Assembly (NCBI GenBank): GCA_030550015.1
Contig: JAUQQG010000089.1
Location: 1 to 35,327 of the forward strand
Length of the DNA stretch: 35,327 nt
Direction of reading: 5' to 3'
From: a bacterium
GTDB taxonomy: Bacteria; Sysuimicrobiota; Sysuimicrobiia; Sysuimicrobiales; Thermofontiviventaceae
In this document: one piece after another, positions 16,411 through 24,129 of the stretch
How positions within the stretch are numbered: the first letter of the stretch is position 1
How the letters are laid out: each line of letters opens with the position of its first letter
Notes under the pieces: generated by a model
What the model saw: the letters and a program-made list of their open reading frames with translations, nothing else
Databases searched by the model: none
What the model was told of the DNA's origin: nothing
Made by a program: the position numbers and the translations under genes

Positions 16411-16740
16411 TTACCGAACCAGATACCAGTACAGGGCGAGGACAAACCCCGTAAGCCCAAGAACAATGCTCCCCAGGATGCATCCGCCAGTACATTCTGA
16501 GAGCCCAGTTTGAGGAGTAGGGCTGTGGCGGATCTGCCATCGTCCGGCGAGCCCGAAGGCGATCGCCAGTAAGGCCAGCGCGCAGTTCACCCCCGGGATC
16601 CAGCAGAGGCGAAGGGCGGTCAACCCGAGCATGAAACTCGCAGATGCCAAACTGTTCATGGTTGGACCTCGGATGGGGACGATCTCCGCCTCTTTCCTTG
16701 CTGTGAATTCCTCAAGCACATCTCTTGCAACCATGGACAT
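16411..16740 (-). CDS. DUF4190-like small membrane protein
   Basis: A 109-residue protein with a charged cytoplasmic-looking amino terminus and then hydrophobic segments: SLASASFMLGLTAL, IPGVNCALALLAIAFGLAG and GGCILGSIVLGLTGFVLALYWYL. The pattern of glycine-rich paired helices separated by an IRHSP loop matches DUF4190-type proteins, whose function is unknown. The frame is open to 16851, but ATG 16740 is chosen because GGAGGTGAGG lies directly before it. The gene ends 12 bases before the HybA-like gene, so it is likely the first gene of that membrane operon and may be an accessory subunit. Confidence 0.7.
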   Translation of the reverse strand: MSMVARDVLEEFTARKEAEIVPIRGPTMNSLASASFMLGLTALRLCWIPGVNCALALLAIAFGLAGRWQIRHSPTPQTGLSECTGGCILGSIVLGLTGFVLALYWYLVR

Positions 16741-16909
16741 TTTCCTCACCTCCAGCTCCACCATAACCCCTGGAAGGTGGGCGGACCATTCGGCGGGATC
16801 CCGATTTGGGCTTACCAGAGGACCGATCTTTGGGAAGAAGGGGATGTACACTCCAGAAGGCGAGAGTTCTAGGATAGACTGGTAGGAAACCTCAGGGGAG
16901 AAGGTGAAG

Positions 16910-17047
16910 ATGCCTTACAAGAAACCTGGTGAGGATACCCCACAAAATGTCCTCAGGAAGACCTACTCAAATGATTCCCGAGGGCACCTGCAAAAGGTTT
17001 TCAAACCTCTCGAAGAATCCCGGCAGAAGATTGCTATGGCCAGTTAA
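16910..17047 (+). CDS. Candidate small protein of 45 residues, unknown
   Basis: A short frame from ATG 16910 to TAA 17045-17047 on the plus strand, opposite in direction to its neighbours. It starts MPYKKPGEDTPQ and ends RQKIAMAS, is hydrophilic and basic, has no membrane segment and matches no family I know. Support is a good GGGGAGAAGG site just upstream of the ATG; against it are small size, lower GC than nearby genes and no clear promoter. It fills the gap between the DUF4190-like gene and the response regulator, whose stop it overlaps tail-to-tail by a few bases. It may be chance. Confidence 0.3.
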   Translation: MPYKKPGEDTPQNVLRKTYSNDSRGHLQKVFKPLEESRQKIAMAS

Positions 17048-17691
17048 TCTACAAAGATGAGGCCCTTGCGGATGGCGTACTTGATGAGCTCGGCGGGGCG
17101 ATGCAAGTTGAGTTTCTCCATGATGTGAGCGCGGTGTGCCTGGACGGTTTTGACGCTGAGGTGAAGCATCCGGGCGATTTCCGGGTTCGTGTACCCTTCG
17201 GCAATGAGCTTCAGGATCTCTCGCTCTCGGTCCGTGAGACGGTGGTAGCTATCCTCCTCCTCGCCTGCCTCTACACGCTTGAGGTAATCTTCTACCAAGC
17301 TCTTGGCCATCCCGGGGGAGAGATAAACCTCCCCGCGCTCGGCGGCTTCCAACGCAGCGATGAGCTCCTCTGGCCGTGCCTTCTTCAGAACATACCCACA
17401 TGCCCCTGCTTGGAGCATCTGGAAGAGGTATTCCTCATTGTCGTGGATGGTCAGGGCCAGGACCTGAACCATAGGAAATTCTTCCTTGATCCGCCTCGTG
17501 GCTTCAACTCCGCCCAACCGCGGCATGGCCACATCCATGATCACAACATCTGGCTTAAGCTGGCGGACTTTCTCGATAGCTTCCAGTCCATCCCCGGCCT
17601 CGCCGACAACCTCAATATGGGGCGCGGACTCTAGGAGGAGCCGGATTCCCTCTCGCACGAGTGTATGGTCATCTACGATCAGAACGCGCAT
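17044..17691 (-). CDS. NarL/LuxR-type response regulator
   Basis: A 215-residue two-component response regulator. The receiver domain (about 1-120) has the acidic pair DD at 7-8, the phosphoacceptor Asp53 in VVIMDVAMP, the Thr in LALTIHD and Lys103 region in GYVLKK. The carboxy-terminal LuxR-type helix-turn-helix runs LTDREREILKLIAEG to VKTVQAHRAHIMEKL. Phosphorylation probably promotes dimer binding to DNA. The gene overlaps the kinase gene by 23 bases, so they form a pair. The next genes on this strand are the DUF4190/HybA/HybB operon after a gap of about 300 bases, a likely target. Confidence 0.94.
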   Translation of the reverse strand: MRVLIVDDHTLVREGIRLLLESAPHIEVVGEAGDGLEAIEKVRQLKPDVVIMDVAMPRLGGVEATRRIKEEFPMVQVLALTIHDNEEYLFQMLQAGACGYVLKKARPEELIAALEAAERGEVYLSPGMAKSLVEDYLKRVEAGEEEDSYHRLTDREREILKLIAEGYTNPEIARMLHLSVKTVQAHRAHIMEKLNLHRPAELIKYAIRKGLIFVD

Positions 17692-19573
17692 ACTCCTCCT
17701 TCCCCACCGGGACTTCTAGGTAGATCTTGGTCCCCCGTCCTGGCTTGGATTCGAGGTGGAACTTGCCGCCGAGCAAGGTCACACGTTCCCGCATCCCTAG
17801 AAGGCCAAGGCTTGGCCTTCCCTTTTGACCCAGCACACTGGCTTCGTCAAATCCTATTCCATCGTCCTGCACCAGGAGGGAGAGCCGGTCCCCGCAAAAC
17901 TCCAACCGGATATCTACATGTTTTGCCTGCGCATGCCGGGCGATGTTCGTGATGGCTTCCTGAGCGACGCGGAAGATGGCCGTTTCGAGTGCAGACGGCA
18001 GTCGGGCCTCTGAGAGCCCGATCGCGTGGAAGTTCACGGCGACCCCCGCCATCTCGAGGTAGGTCTTGGCATGCCATCGCAGTGCGTGGACAAGGCCGAG
18101 GTCGTCCAGGATCGAGGGACGGAGTGCATGGATGATCCGCCGCACCTCCTCGAGGGTGGCCTCGGCGACCGCATGCATGGAGGCCAGGCGTCCCCGCATC
18201 TCTTCCGGGGCGTTCTCCATGGCTGCGTTCAGGCTCATCACGAGCCCGCTGAGCGCCTGGGTGACCTCGTCGTGGAGCTCCCTGGCGATGCGCCGTCGCT
18301 CGTCCTCCTGGGCGGTGATGAGCTTGGTGAGGAGCTGTCCACGCACCTCCTCCTTCTCCTTGACCTCCTTAAACAGGCGGAAGTTCTCCATGCAGTAGGC
18401 GAGGTGAGTGGCGATGGCTGTGAACAAAGAGAGATCGGCTTCGCTGAACGGGCAGGAGAGATCCCGGCTGGTGGCCAACGTGCCAAGCAAATCCTCCTTG
18501 ACCGTGAGGGGGGCGAGAAGGAGGGCGCGGTCGGGGTAAAGCCCAACCTCTGCACCGGGAAGCATCAGCGGGACCCGGTCCCTGGCGACCAGGTCGACGA
18601 GCTGGGAGAGGAACGGGCTTTGCTGTTCTCCGACCGAGTAGGTCCTATCAAAAGCCCCATCCCGCTTCAGGTACAGGCTACAGGCCTCAGCGTGGAAGAC
18701 TTCTTTGACGGCTCCCAGGACTTCATAGATGGCATCCTCAATATCCGTGGCTTCGCTGAGGGTTTTGGTAAAGATGCGCAGGCTCGTGAGCCTCTTGGTG
18801 AGCTCTCCCACTTCCTGGCTGAGGGCAACGGTAGACCACTGGATGCGCGCGGCCATCTCGTTGAACGCGCTGGCCAGGATCCCCAGCTCGTCTGTTGATC
18901 GCACAGGCACCCTTGTAGCGTAGTTCCCTCCGGCGATCTCTCGGACGGCCCGCACGAGGTCAGAGAGGGGATCCAGGACCAACCGCCCGAGGAGGTAAGT
19001 GAAAGCCCCGATGCCCAGAAGGAAGTTGAATCCGAATAGGACACCGAGCACCTGAGCGCTCCGGGTTACTTGGCCATGAAAAGGGGCCGTTCCCAGGGTG
19101 ACCCCAATCGCCCCAAGGATCGCGGGATCCTTGGTGTGGCAGCTCCGGCAGGAAGGTGCGTTGGCAATAGGGGTGAAAATGACCAGCTGGTGCATATCCT
19201 TGCGCTCAGTAGCTGTCGGAGAGCCGGTGGCGATGGACTCCTGGAGGGCAGCCTCGCGAACGACCTGGCCGATTTCTTGCGTTTCCGAAGAAGTCCATAC
19301 GCGCCCGTCAGCGGCATAGATGGTAACTTTCTGGATGATCGCCTCGGCCTTGAGGCGGCGGATGATCTCCTGGATCTCCGAGGGGTTGTTGCGGATCATC
19401 GTGGTCTCGAGGCTGTTGAGGATGGTGGCAGAAAGGGTCCTGGCCATGGAAGAGTACTGTTGGTGGGCGGTCTGGCGTTGGAAGAGGGTGAGGGTGTAGA
19501 CGCTAATCCCGCCCACCACGATGGTGATGACCACGATCCACAGGAGGATCTTCAGCTGGAGACGCATCGCCAC
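17669..19573 (-). CDS. Sensor histidine kinase with periplasmic c-heme motif (HAMP-GAF-HisKA_3-HATPase)
   Basis: A 634-residue membrane kinase. Order: TM1 (about 10-30), periplasmic domain, TM2 (about 168-190), HAMP (LVLDPLSDLVRAVREIAGG onward), GAF domain (about 260-410), HisKA_3 helix RIARELHDEVTQ with His434, then HATPase_c with EAITNIARHA, DDGIGFD and GLLGMRERV. The periplasmic domain contains Cys142-Arg-Ser-Cys145-His146, a c-type heme attachment motif, in an otherwise Cache/PAS-like stretch (VTIYAADGRVW, LGAIGVTLG). Periplasmic c-heme sensor domains are known in Geobacter. A redox or gas signal is therefore likely (inference). GTG 19573 is used; ATG 19567 is an alternative, neither with a strong ribosome site. 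Confidence 0.92.
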   Translation of the reverse strand: MAMRLQLKILLWIVVITIVVGGISVYTLTLFQRQTAHQQYSSMARTLSATILNSLETTMIRNNPSEIQEIIRRLKAEAIIQKVTIYAADGRVWTSSETQEIGQVVREAALQESIATGSPTATERKDMHQLVIFTPIANAPSCRSCHTKDPAILGAIGVTLGTAPFHGQVTRSAQVLGVLFGFNFLLGIGAFTYLLGRLVLDPLSDLVRAVREIAGGNYATRVPVRSTDELGILASAFNEMAARIQWSTVALSQEVGELTKRLTSLRIFTKTLSEATDIEDAIYEVLGAVKEVFHAEACSLYLKRDGAFDRTYSVGEQQSPFLSQLVDLVARDRVPLMLPGAEVGLYPDRALLLAPLTVKEDLLGTLATSRDLSCPFSEADLSLFTAIATHLAYCMENFRLFKEVKEKEEVRGQLLTKLITAQEDERRRIARELHDEVTQALSGLVMSLNAAMENAPEEMRGRLASMHAVAEATLEEVRRIIHALRPSILDDLGLVHALRWHAKTYLEMAGVAVNFHAIGLSEARLPSALETAIFRVAQEAITNIARHAQAKHVDIRLEFCGDRLSLLVQDDGIGFDEASVLGQKGRPSLGLLGMRERVTLLGGKFHLESKPGRGTKIYLEVPVGKEEYARSDRR

Positions 19574-19750
19574 ATAGATTGTAGGTCCAGCGGAGCTTCC
19601 CTCCCTATCGGGCAGTTGCCTGATTTTTTCGCGAAAGATAACCTATGGCACGGAGGCTGGTGATGGTAGGATCGGTGGGTCAGGCCTAGTCCCTTTGGGC
19701 CATGCAGACTTCCACCCGATCTGGCTGCCGTGGTATATTGGAAGTGAACC

Positions 19751-20968
19751 ATGCCGAAGCAGCCGCGGATTTTAGCCTTTGTCCTCGCGGGAGGGAGGGG
19801 GGAGCGGCTTTTCCCCTTAACCCGTGACCGCAGTAAGCCCGCTGTTCCCTTTGGGGGGAAGTACCGGATTATTGACTTTGTTCTCAGCAACCTGTTAAAT
19901 TCCGGTATTTACTCCATCTACGTCCTCGTTCAATATCTCTCCCAGTCGCTTATTGACCACATCCGCCTGGGATGGCGGAGCACGGGGATGGTGGGGGATC
20001 ATTTCGTTCTCATCGTCCCTCCCCAGATGCGCCGGGGGGAAACGTGGTATCGTGGGACAGCAGACGCGATCTACCAGAACCTGAACCTTATCCGAGATTT
20101 CAATCCCGACCTCGTCGCCGTATTCGGGGCCGACCACATCTACCGTATGGACGTCAGTCAGATGGTCGCCTTTCATCTGGAACATGCTGCTCAGGTGACT
20201 GTCGCCGCTCTTCCCGTCCCCCTGGAGGAAGCATCGAACTTTGGGATCCTCACCACAGACCGCCACGGGAGGATCATCGGCTTCGAGGAAAAACCCAAGA
20301 CCCCTCAACCGATCCCAGGCGAACCTTCACGAGCCTACGCCTCTATGGGAAACTACCTGTTCGACCGCCGCACCCTCGTCGAGGCCGTCAGTGAGGATGC
20401 CTTGAAGAACAGCGAGCATGACTTCGGCCGGAACATCATCCCCGACTTAGTCGGACAGGCGGAGGTATATGCCTACGACTTCCTTACCAATGAGGTCCCT
20501 GGCCTGCGTCCGTATGAGGAGCACGGGTACTGGCGGGACGTGGGGACGATCCGGGCGTACTGGCAGGCGCACATGGATCTTCTGGGTCCGGAACCTCTCT
20601 TTGACCTGGATAACCCCTGTTGGCCGATCTATACCTATGCTTATCCGGGTCCCTCGGCCAGAGTGATGAGTGGGGAGGTTGAGGATTCCCTTTTGGGCGA
20701 GGGGACGTTGATTCGTGGCGGGAAGGTTCGCCGATCTATTCTAGGCCGTGGGGTACGGGTGGAGGAGGGCGCGGTGGTTGAGGATTCGATTGTCATGGAC
20801 TTCACCGTCGTGGACCGGGAGGTACACCTCCGGAGGGTCATCGTGGACCGGTTCAATCACATCGAACCGGGCACCCGCATAGGGCTTGATCCGGAAAGTG
20901 ACGCGCCGAGATATTTCGTGGATGGGAGTGGGATCGTCGTTATCCCCCGCGGGAGGGCGCGGGCATAA
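19751..20968 (+). CDS. glgC: Glucose-1-phosphate adenylyltransferase
   Basis: GlgC makes ADP-glucose from glucose 1-phosphate and ATP, the committed step of bacterial glycogen synthesis. The protein has 405 residues. The nucleotide loop is LAGGRGERLFPLT; KPAVPFGGKYRIIDFVLSN carries the activator and catalytic residues; FGADHIYRMD has the metal-binding aspartate, GFEEKP and YASMGNYLF line the sugar site, and YWRDVGTI precedes the carboxy-terminal left-handed beta-helix (EDSLLGEGTLIRGGKVRRSI). It is divergent from the kinase gene. A TATATT at 19734-19739 could be a -10, which would leave a leader of only a few bases. No other glycogen gene is in the window. Confidence 0.95.
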   Translation: MPKQPRILAFVLAGGRGERLFPLTRDRSKPAVPFGGKYRIIDFVLSNLLNSGIYSIYVLVQYLSQSLIDHIRLGWRSTGMVGDHFVLIVPPQMRRGETWYRGTADAIYQNLNLIRDFNPDLVAVFGADHIYRMDVSQMVAFHLEHAAQVTVAALPVPLEEASNFGILTTDRHGRIIGFEEKPKTPQPIPGEPSRAYASMGNYLFDRRTLVEAVSEDALKNSEHDFGRNIIPDLVGQAEVYAYDFLTNEVPGLRPYEEHGYWRDVGTIRAYWQAHMDLLGPEPLFDLDNPCWPIYTYAYPGPSARVMSGEVEDSLLGEGTLIRGGKVRRSILGRGVRVEEGAVVEDSIVMDFTVVDREVHLRRVIVDRFNHIEPGTRIGLDPESDAPRYFVDGSGIVVIPRGRARA

Positions 20969-20970
20969 GA

Positions 20971-21054
20971 AGGTTGGCAGGTGAGCAGGTTCGCAAGTGA
21001 GCAGGTTGGAAGCTTAGTTCGAGCTTGTAACCTTGCAACTTTCTAACCTGCAAC
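20971..21054. repeat. 8-base-phased repeat patch with inverted symmetry
   Basis: Between glgC and the methyltransferase, units of 8 bases related to GCAGGTTG recur in tandem (GCAGGTGA, GCAGGTTC, GCAAGTGA, GCAGGTTG from 20977). The other half (21029-21054) reads as the reverse complement of the same unit, with AACCTTGC and AACCTGCAAC. The result can fold into a long imperfect hairpin ending right at the next start codon. It looks like a small intergenic repeat element rather than a terminator, since no T run follows. Confidence 0.6.
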
Positions 21055-21840
21055 ATGATAGGCGAGATGAACCGGATGACCTTCGGGGAGACCCCTGTGG
21101 AAAAGAAGAGACGATACGTGCGGGAGATGTTTGATGCCATCGCCCATCGTTACGATCTTCTCAACCACATCCTCAGTGCAGGCCTGCATCTCCGCTGGAA
21201 ACGGTTGGCCGCAGCAGCAAGCCAGGTTCCTCGAGGTGGCCGTGCCCTGGACGTATGCGCGGGCACGGGGGATCTTGCCTTCTTCCTTGCACTGCATGCA
21301 GGGCCAGAGGGCATCGTCGTTGGGGTGGACTTTGCGCCGGAGATGATCCGAATCGCTCGGGAAAGGGCTTCCCACGATCCGCATTCGGAGGCAGTCCGGT
21401 TTCTCCAAGGCGACGCCGAGCGCCTCCCGTTCCTCGATGGTTCCTTCGATGCTGTGACCATCGGGTTCGGGATTCGGAATGTGGCGAATGTAGATCAGGC
21501 GCTCCAGGAGATGTATCGCGTTTTACGCCCAGGCGGGCGATTGGTCGTCCTTGAGTTCAGCCACCCAAAGCCCCGCCTCGTGCGTTTTCTCTATCATCTT
21601 TACTCTTTCACCCTGATCCCATGGATCGGGCGCCTCCTCTCTGGGCACCCTGATGCCTACCGCTATCTCCCAACCTCCATTCGGTCCTGGCCGAATCCTG
21701 CTGCGTTCAACCGTCTCCTCGAAAGGTGTGGGTTCCAGCCCTTGAACTGTCGGCTCCTCTGCACAGGCATCGCCGCCATGCATGTGGCGGTAAAGCCTGA
21801 TCCCTTCCGTGTGGAAAGTTTGTTCTCCCCATCCGGGTAA
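21055..21840 (+). CDS. menG: Demethylmenaquinone/2-polyprenyl-1,4-benzoquinol C-methyltransferase
   Basis: A 261-residue SAM-dependent methyltransferase of the UbiE/MenG family, catalysing the C-methylation step of menaquinone (or ubiquinone) synthesis. The family signatures are YDLLNHILSAGLHLRWKR, the SAM loop ALDVCAGTGDLA (about 64-75), GDAERLPF, VTIGFGIRNVANVDQAL, RVLRPGGRLVVLEFS and YRYLPTSIRSWPN. Without other ubi or men genes nearby the quinone is not determined; menaquinone is more likely for a non-proteobacterium. ATG 21055 directly follows the repeat patch; ATG 21067, after GGCGAG, is an equally good start. Confidence 0.92.
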   Translation: MIGEMNRMTFGETPVEKKRRYVREMFDAIAHRYDLLNHILSAGLHLRWKRLAAAASQVPRGGRALDVCAGTGDLAFFLALHAGPEGIVVGVDFAPEMIRIARERASHDPHSEAVRFLQGDAERLPFLDGSFDAVTIGFGIRNVANVDQALQEMYRVLRPGGRLVVLEFSHPKPRLVRFLYHLYSFTLIPWIGRLLSGHPDAYRYLPTSIRSWPNPAAFNRLLERCGFQPLNCRLLCTGIAAMHVAVKPDPFRVESLFSPSG

Positions 21841-21956
21841 ATAGTGTTCCAAGAAGTTCCCCAACCTGTGGCACCCCCATCTCCTCAAAACGAGTTTCAG
21901 CATGAAACCCATCGTCCACTCCTTGGGTGCCTCTGTCGTCTGTCACAAAAGAGGCC

Positions 21957-21986
21957 TTGACATTCTGAAAACCGTTTTGCTATGTT
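21957..21986 (+). promoter_or_regulatory. Sigma-70-like promoter of the tetR-ligase-transporter operon
   Basis: TTGACA at 21957-21962 and TATGTT at 21981-21986 are separated by 18 bases, a good housekeeping promoter. Transcription would start near 21993, about 90 bases before the TetR start codon. Confidence 0.75.
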
Positions 21987-21993
21987 AAAACCA

Positions 21994-22007
21994 AGCGAGC
22001 ATTCGCT
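21994..22007. promoter_or_regulatory. Candidate TetR operator
   Basis: AGCGA at 21994-21998 and TCGCT at 22003-22007 form an inverted repeat with a 4-base spacer, lying at about +1 to +15 of the predicted transcript. The position fits autorepression by the TetR protein encoded immediately downstream. The assignment is inferred from symmetry and position only. Confidence 0.5.
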
Positions 22008-22081
22008 AGACTACATACCTCTCTCCAGACCCCTCATCGCAGCAAAGACTTCCCCACGGAGACGACATCGGTTTGTATTTC

Positions 22082-22699
22082 ATGAAGAGGGCTGGCGAGG
22101 ATCGCAACAAGCACCTTTTGCGCATCGCTGCACGCCTCTTCCGTACGAAGGGCTATGCGGCCACGAGCGTTCGCGACATCGCGAGGGCCCTCAGGCTGGA
22201 GAGCTCATCCCTTTACCACTACATCGATTCCAAAGAGGAACTCCTCTACAGGATCTGTGTCCAGAGCCTTGATGAGCTCATGGAGAAAGTGGAACCTATC
22301 GTCTTCTCGCCTCTCCCTCCCTTAGAAAAGCTTCAGAGGTTTATCGAGACGCATGTCGACGCCATCCTCGAGGACCGCGATAGGCATGCCGTGATGCTGT
22401 TCGAGCTGAGATCCCTCTCCCCAAGAAGGCGCAAGGCCATTGTCCAGTTGCGGGACCGGTACGAGCAACTTGTCCTCCGGATGGTCGAAGAAGGGCAACA
22501 GGCAGGCCTGCTCCGGCAGGACCTGTCCGCGCGCTATCTCAAGCTTGCTTTGTTGAACCTCCTCAACTGGTCGATCTTCTGGTACCGACCTCATGGGCCA
22601 CTGGATTCCTCTGCCGTCGGGGGGTTGTTGGGCGAGGTCTTCCTGCATGGAGTCCTTCACACCGGAGTTCCACACAATGCGCTAGCGGCAGCGAGGTGA
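22082..22699 (+). CDS. TetR family transcriptional regulator
   Basis: A 205-residue TetR repressor. The DNA-binding domain reads LLRIAARLFRTKGYAATSVR, DIARALRLESSSLYHYI and SKEELLY, the canonical TetR helix-turn-helix; the rest is the helical ligand domain with FRTKG-type conservation ending after about residue 50. ATG 22082 is preferred over the in-frame TTG at 22073 on family alignment; the ribosome site is weak. It overlaps the start region of the next gene (GTGA) and leads an operon with a CoA ligase and an ABC transporter. Such regulators commonly respond to acyl- or aryl-CoA, so the ligase product is a plausible inducer (inference). Confidence 0.9.
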   Translation: MKRAGEDRNKHLLRIAARLFRTKGYAATSVRDIARALRLESSSLYHYIDSKEELLYRICVQSLDELMEKVEPIVFSPLPPLEKLQRFIETHVDAILEDRDRHAVMLFELRSLSPRRRKAIVQLRDRYEQLVLRMVEEGQQAGLLRQDLSARYLKLALLNLLNWSIFWYRPHGPLDSSAVGGLLGEVFLHGVLHTGVPHNALAAAR

Positions 22700-22704
22700 A
22701 GCGC

Positions 22705-24036
22705 ATGGCCAAGGACAGGTATTGGGACCCGGAGATTGAGACGATGCCCCGCAAGCAGCTCCAGGCCCTCCAGCTGGAACGCCTTCGCTGGCAGATCGAG
22801 CGCTGCTATCGAGAATCGCCCTTCTACCGGGAGAGGTTCGACAGGGCGGGAGTCCGGCCTAGCCACCTCCAAACCCTTGCAGACCTCCGCCATTTCCCTC
22901 TCGTGACCAAGGAGGACCTCCGGAGGGAACAGGAGGCCTATCCGCCTTTTGGCAGATACGTCATCGCCCCGCGAGAGACTTGGCAGGAGCTGCACCCCTC
23001 TACAGGAACGACAGGTCGCCCTGTCAACACGATTTGGTCGAAAGAGGATGCACGGGTCATCGCAGATCATACGGCCCGCACGATGTGGTCGTTCGGCACC
23101 CGCCCCCATGATATCGTCCAGAACGCTTTCAGCTATGGGTTGTGGGTCGCTGGGATGGCCGTCCACTACGCCTGTGCCCTGATCGGCTGTTTCGTCATCC
23201 CTATTGGGGCCGGCACCACCCAGCGACAGATCGATTACTTCCTCTCCCCGGGGTCGACGGTTCTTCTCGCTACACCCTCGTTTGCGCTCCACATGGCCGA
23301 GGCTTTGCGCGAACGAGGGATCAGCCCAGACGAAATCCCGTTGCGCATCGGATGCTTCGGAGGCGAACCCGGTGCGGAGGTTCCTGCGACGCGGCAGCGG
23401 ATTGAGCAGGGGCTGGGGATCGATTGCTACGACTACTACGGCCTGGGAGAGATCGCACCGACGTTTGCTTCGGAGTGTACGGAAAAGGACGGTCTCCACT
23501 GGGCAGAGGATCACTATTTCATTGAAGTCGTCCACCCGGAGACCTTTGAGCCGTTGCCGCCTGGCGAGGTGGGCATCCTTGTCATGACCCATTTGACGCG
23601 CGAAGCTACGCCCATGATCCGGTACCTCACCAACGACTACGGGAAGGTAGACCTGGAACCATGTAGGTGCGGGCGCACCCATGGGCGTATTGTGGGCGGG
23701 ATCCTCGGCCGTGCAGACGACATGATCATCTACCGAGGTGCAAAGTTCTACCCTGTCCAGGTCGAGCAGGTGGTGCGCAAGATGCCAGAGCTCAGCGACG
23801 AGTTCCGCATCGAGCTATCCCGGGACGAGCGTGGGATGGACCGTACCACCATTGTTGTGGAGAGCGCCTATCCCCAAGACGAGAGAGAGCAACAGAACCT
23901 TGTGGAGCGATTACGCAGAGCTTTGAAGGAGGCACTCCAGGTCACACCGGAAGTCCGCGTGGTATCGTTCGGAACCCTGGAGCGAACGGTATTCAAGGCG
24001 AAACGAATTGTAGATCTCCGTCAGCAAGGGAAGTAA
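22705..24036 (+). CDS. Phenylacetate-CoA ligase-like AMP-forming ligase (PaaK family)
   Basis: A 443-residue adenylate-forming enzyme of the PaaK branch, activating an aromatic or similar carboxylic acid to its CoA thioester with ATP. Motifs: LHPSTGTTGRPV (phosphate loop, about 96-107), GCFGGEPGA, DYYGLGEIAPTFASEC, GILVMTHLTREATPMIRYLTN and GRADDMIIYRGAKFYPVQVE at the hinge to the small carboxy-terminal domain. ATG 22705 is used because GAGGTGA is 5 bases upstream; a GTG at 22696 overlapping the tetR stop is possible. Phenylacetate itself is not proven; no paaABC genes are present. The following transporter genes suggest the substrate is imported. Confidence 0.88.
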   Translation: MAKDRYWDPEIETMPRKQLQALQLERLRWQIERCYRESPFYRERFDRAGVRPSHLQTLADLRHFPLVTKEDLRREQEAYPPFGRYVIAPRETWQELHPSTGTTGRPVNTIWSKEDARVIADHTARTMWSFGTRPHDIVQNAFSYGLWVAGMAVHYACALIGCFVIPIGAGTTQRQIDYFLSPGSTVLLATPSFALHMAEALRERGISPDEIPLRIGCFGGEPGAEVPATRQRIEQGLGIDCYDYYGLGEIAPTFASECTEKDGLHWAEDHYFIEVVHPETFEPLPPGEVGILVMTHLTREATPMIRYLTNDYGKVDLEPCRCGRTHGRIVGGILGRADDMIIYRGAKFYPVQVEQVVRKMPELSDEFRIELSRDERGMDRTTIVVESAYPQDEREQQNLVERLRRALKEALQVTPEVRVVSFGTLERTVFKAKRIVDLRQQGK

Positions 24037-24129
24037 CTTGGTCTTTCCAGCCCACACGGTCTTCTCAAGTTTTTTGGAGAGCGTGCTGAGTGGGAGACTG
24101 TGGAGACTCTGAGTGAAAGGGGGGAGAGT

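Noticed and set aside
18026-18898. 290-codon plus-strand frame inside the kinase gene
   Set aside because: Antisense to a kinase with full HisKA_3 and ATPase motifs; no domain of its own.
20971-21054. CRISPR-like array
   Set aside because: Units are only 8 bases with no unique spacers, and the second half is inverted.
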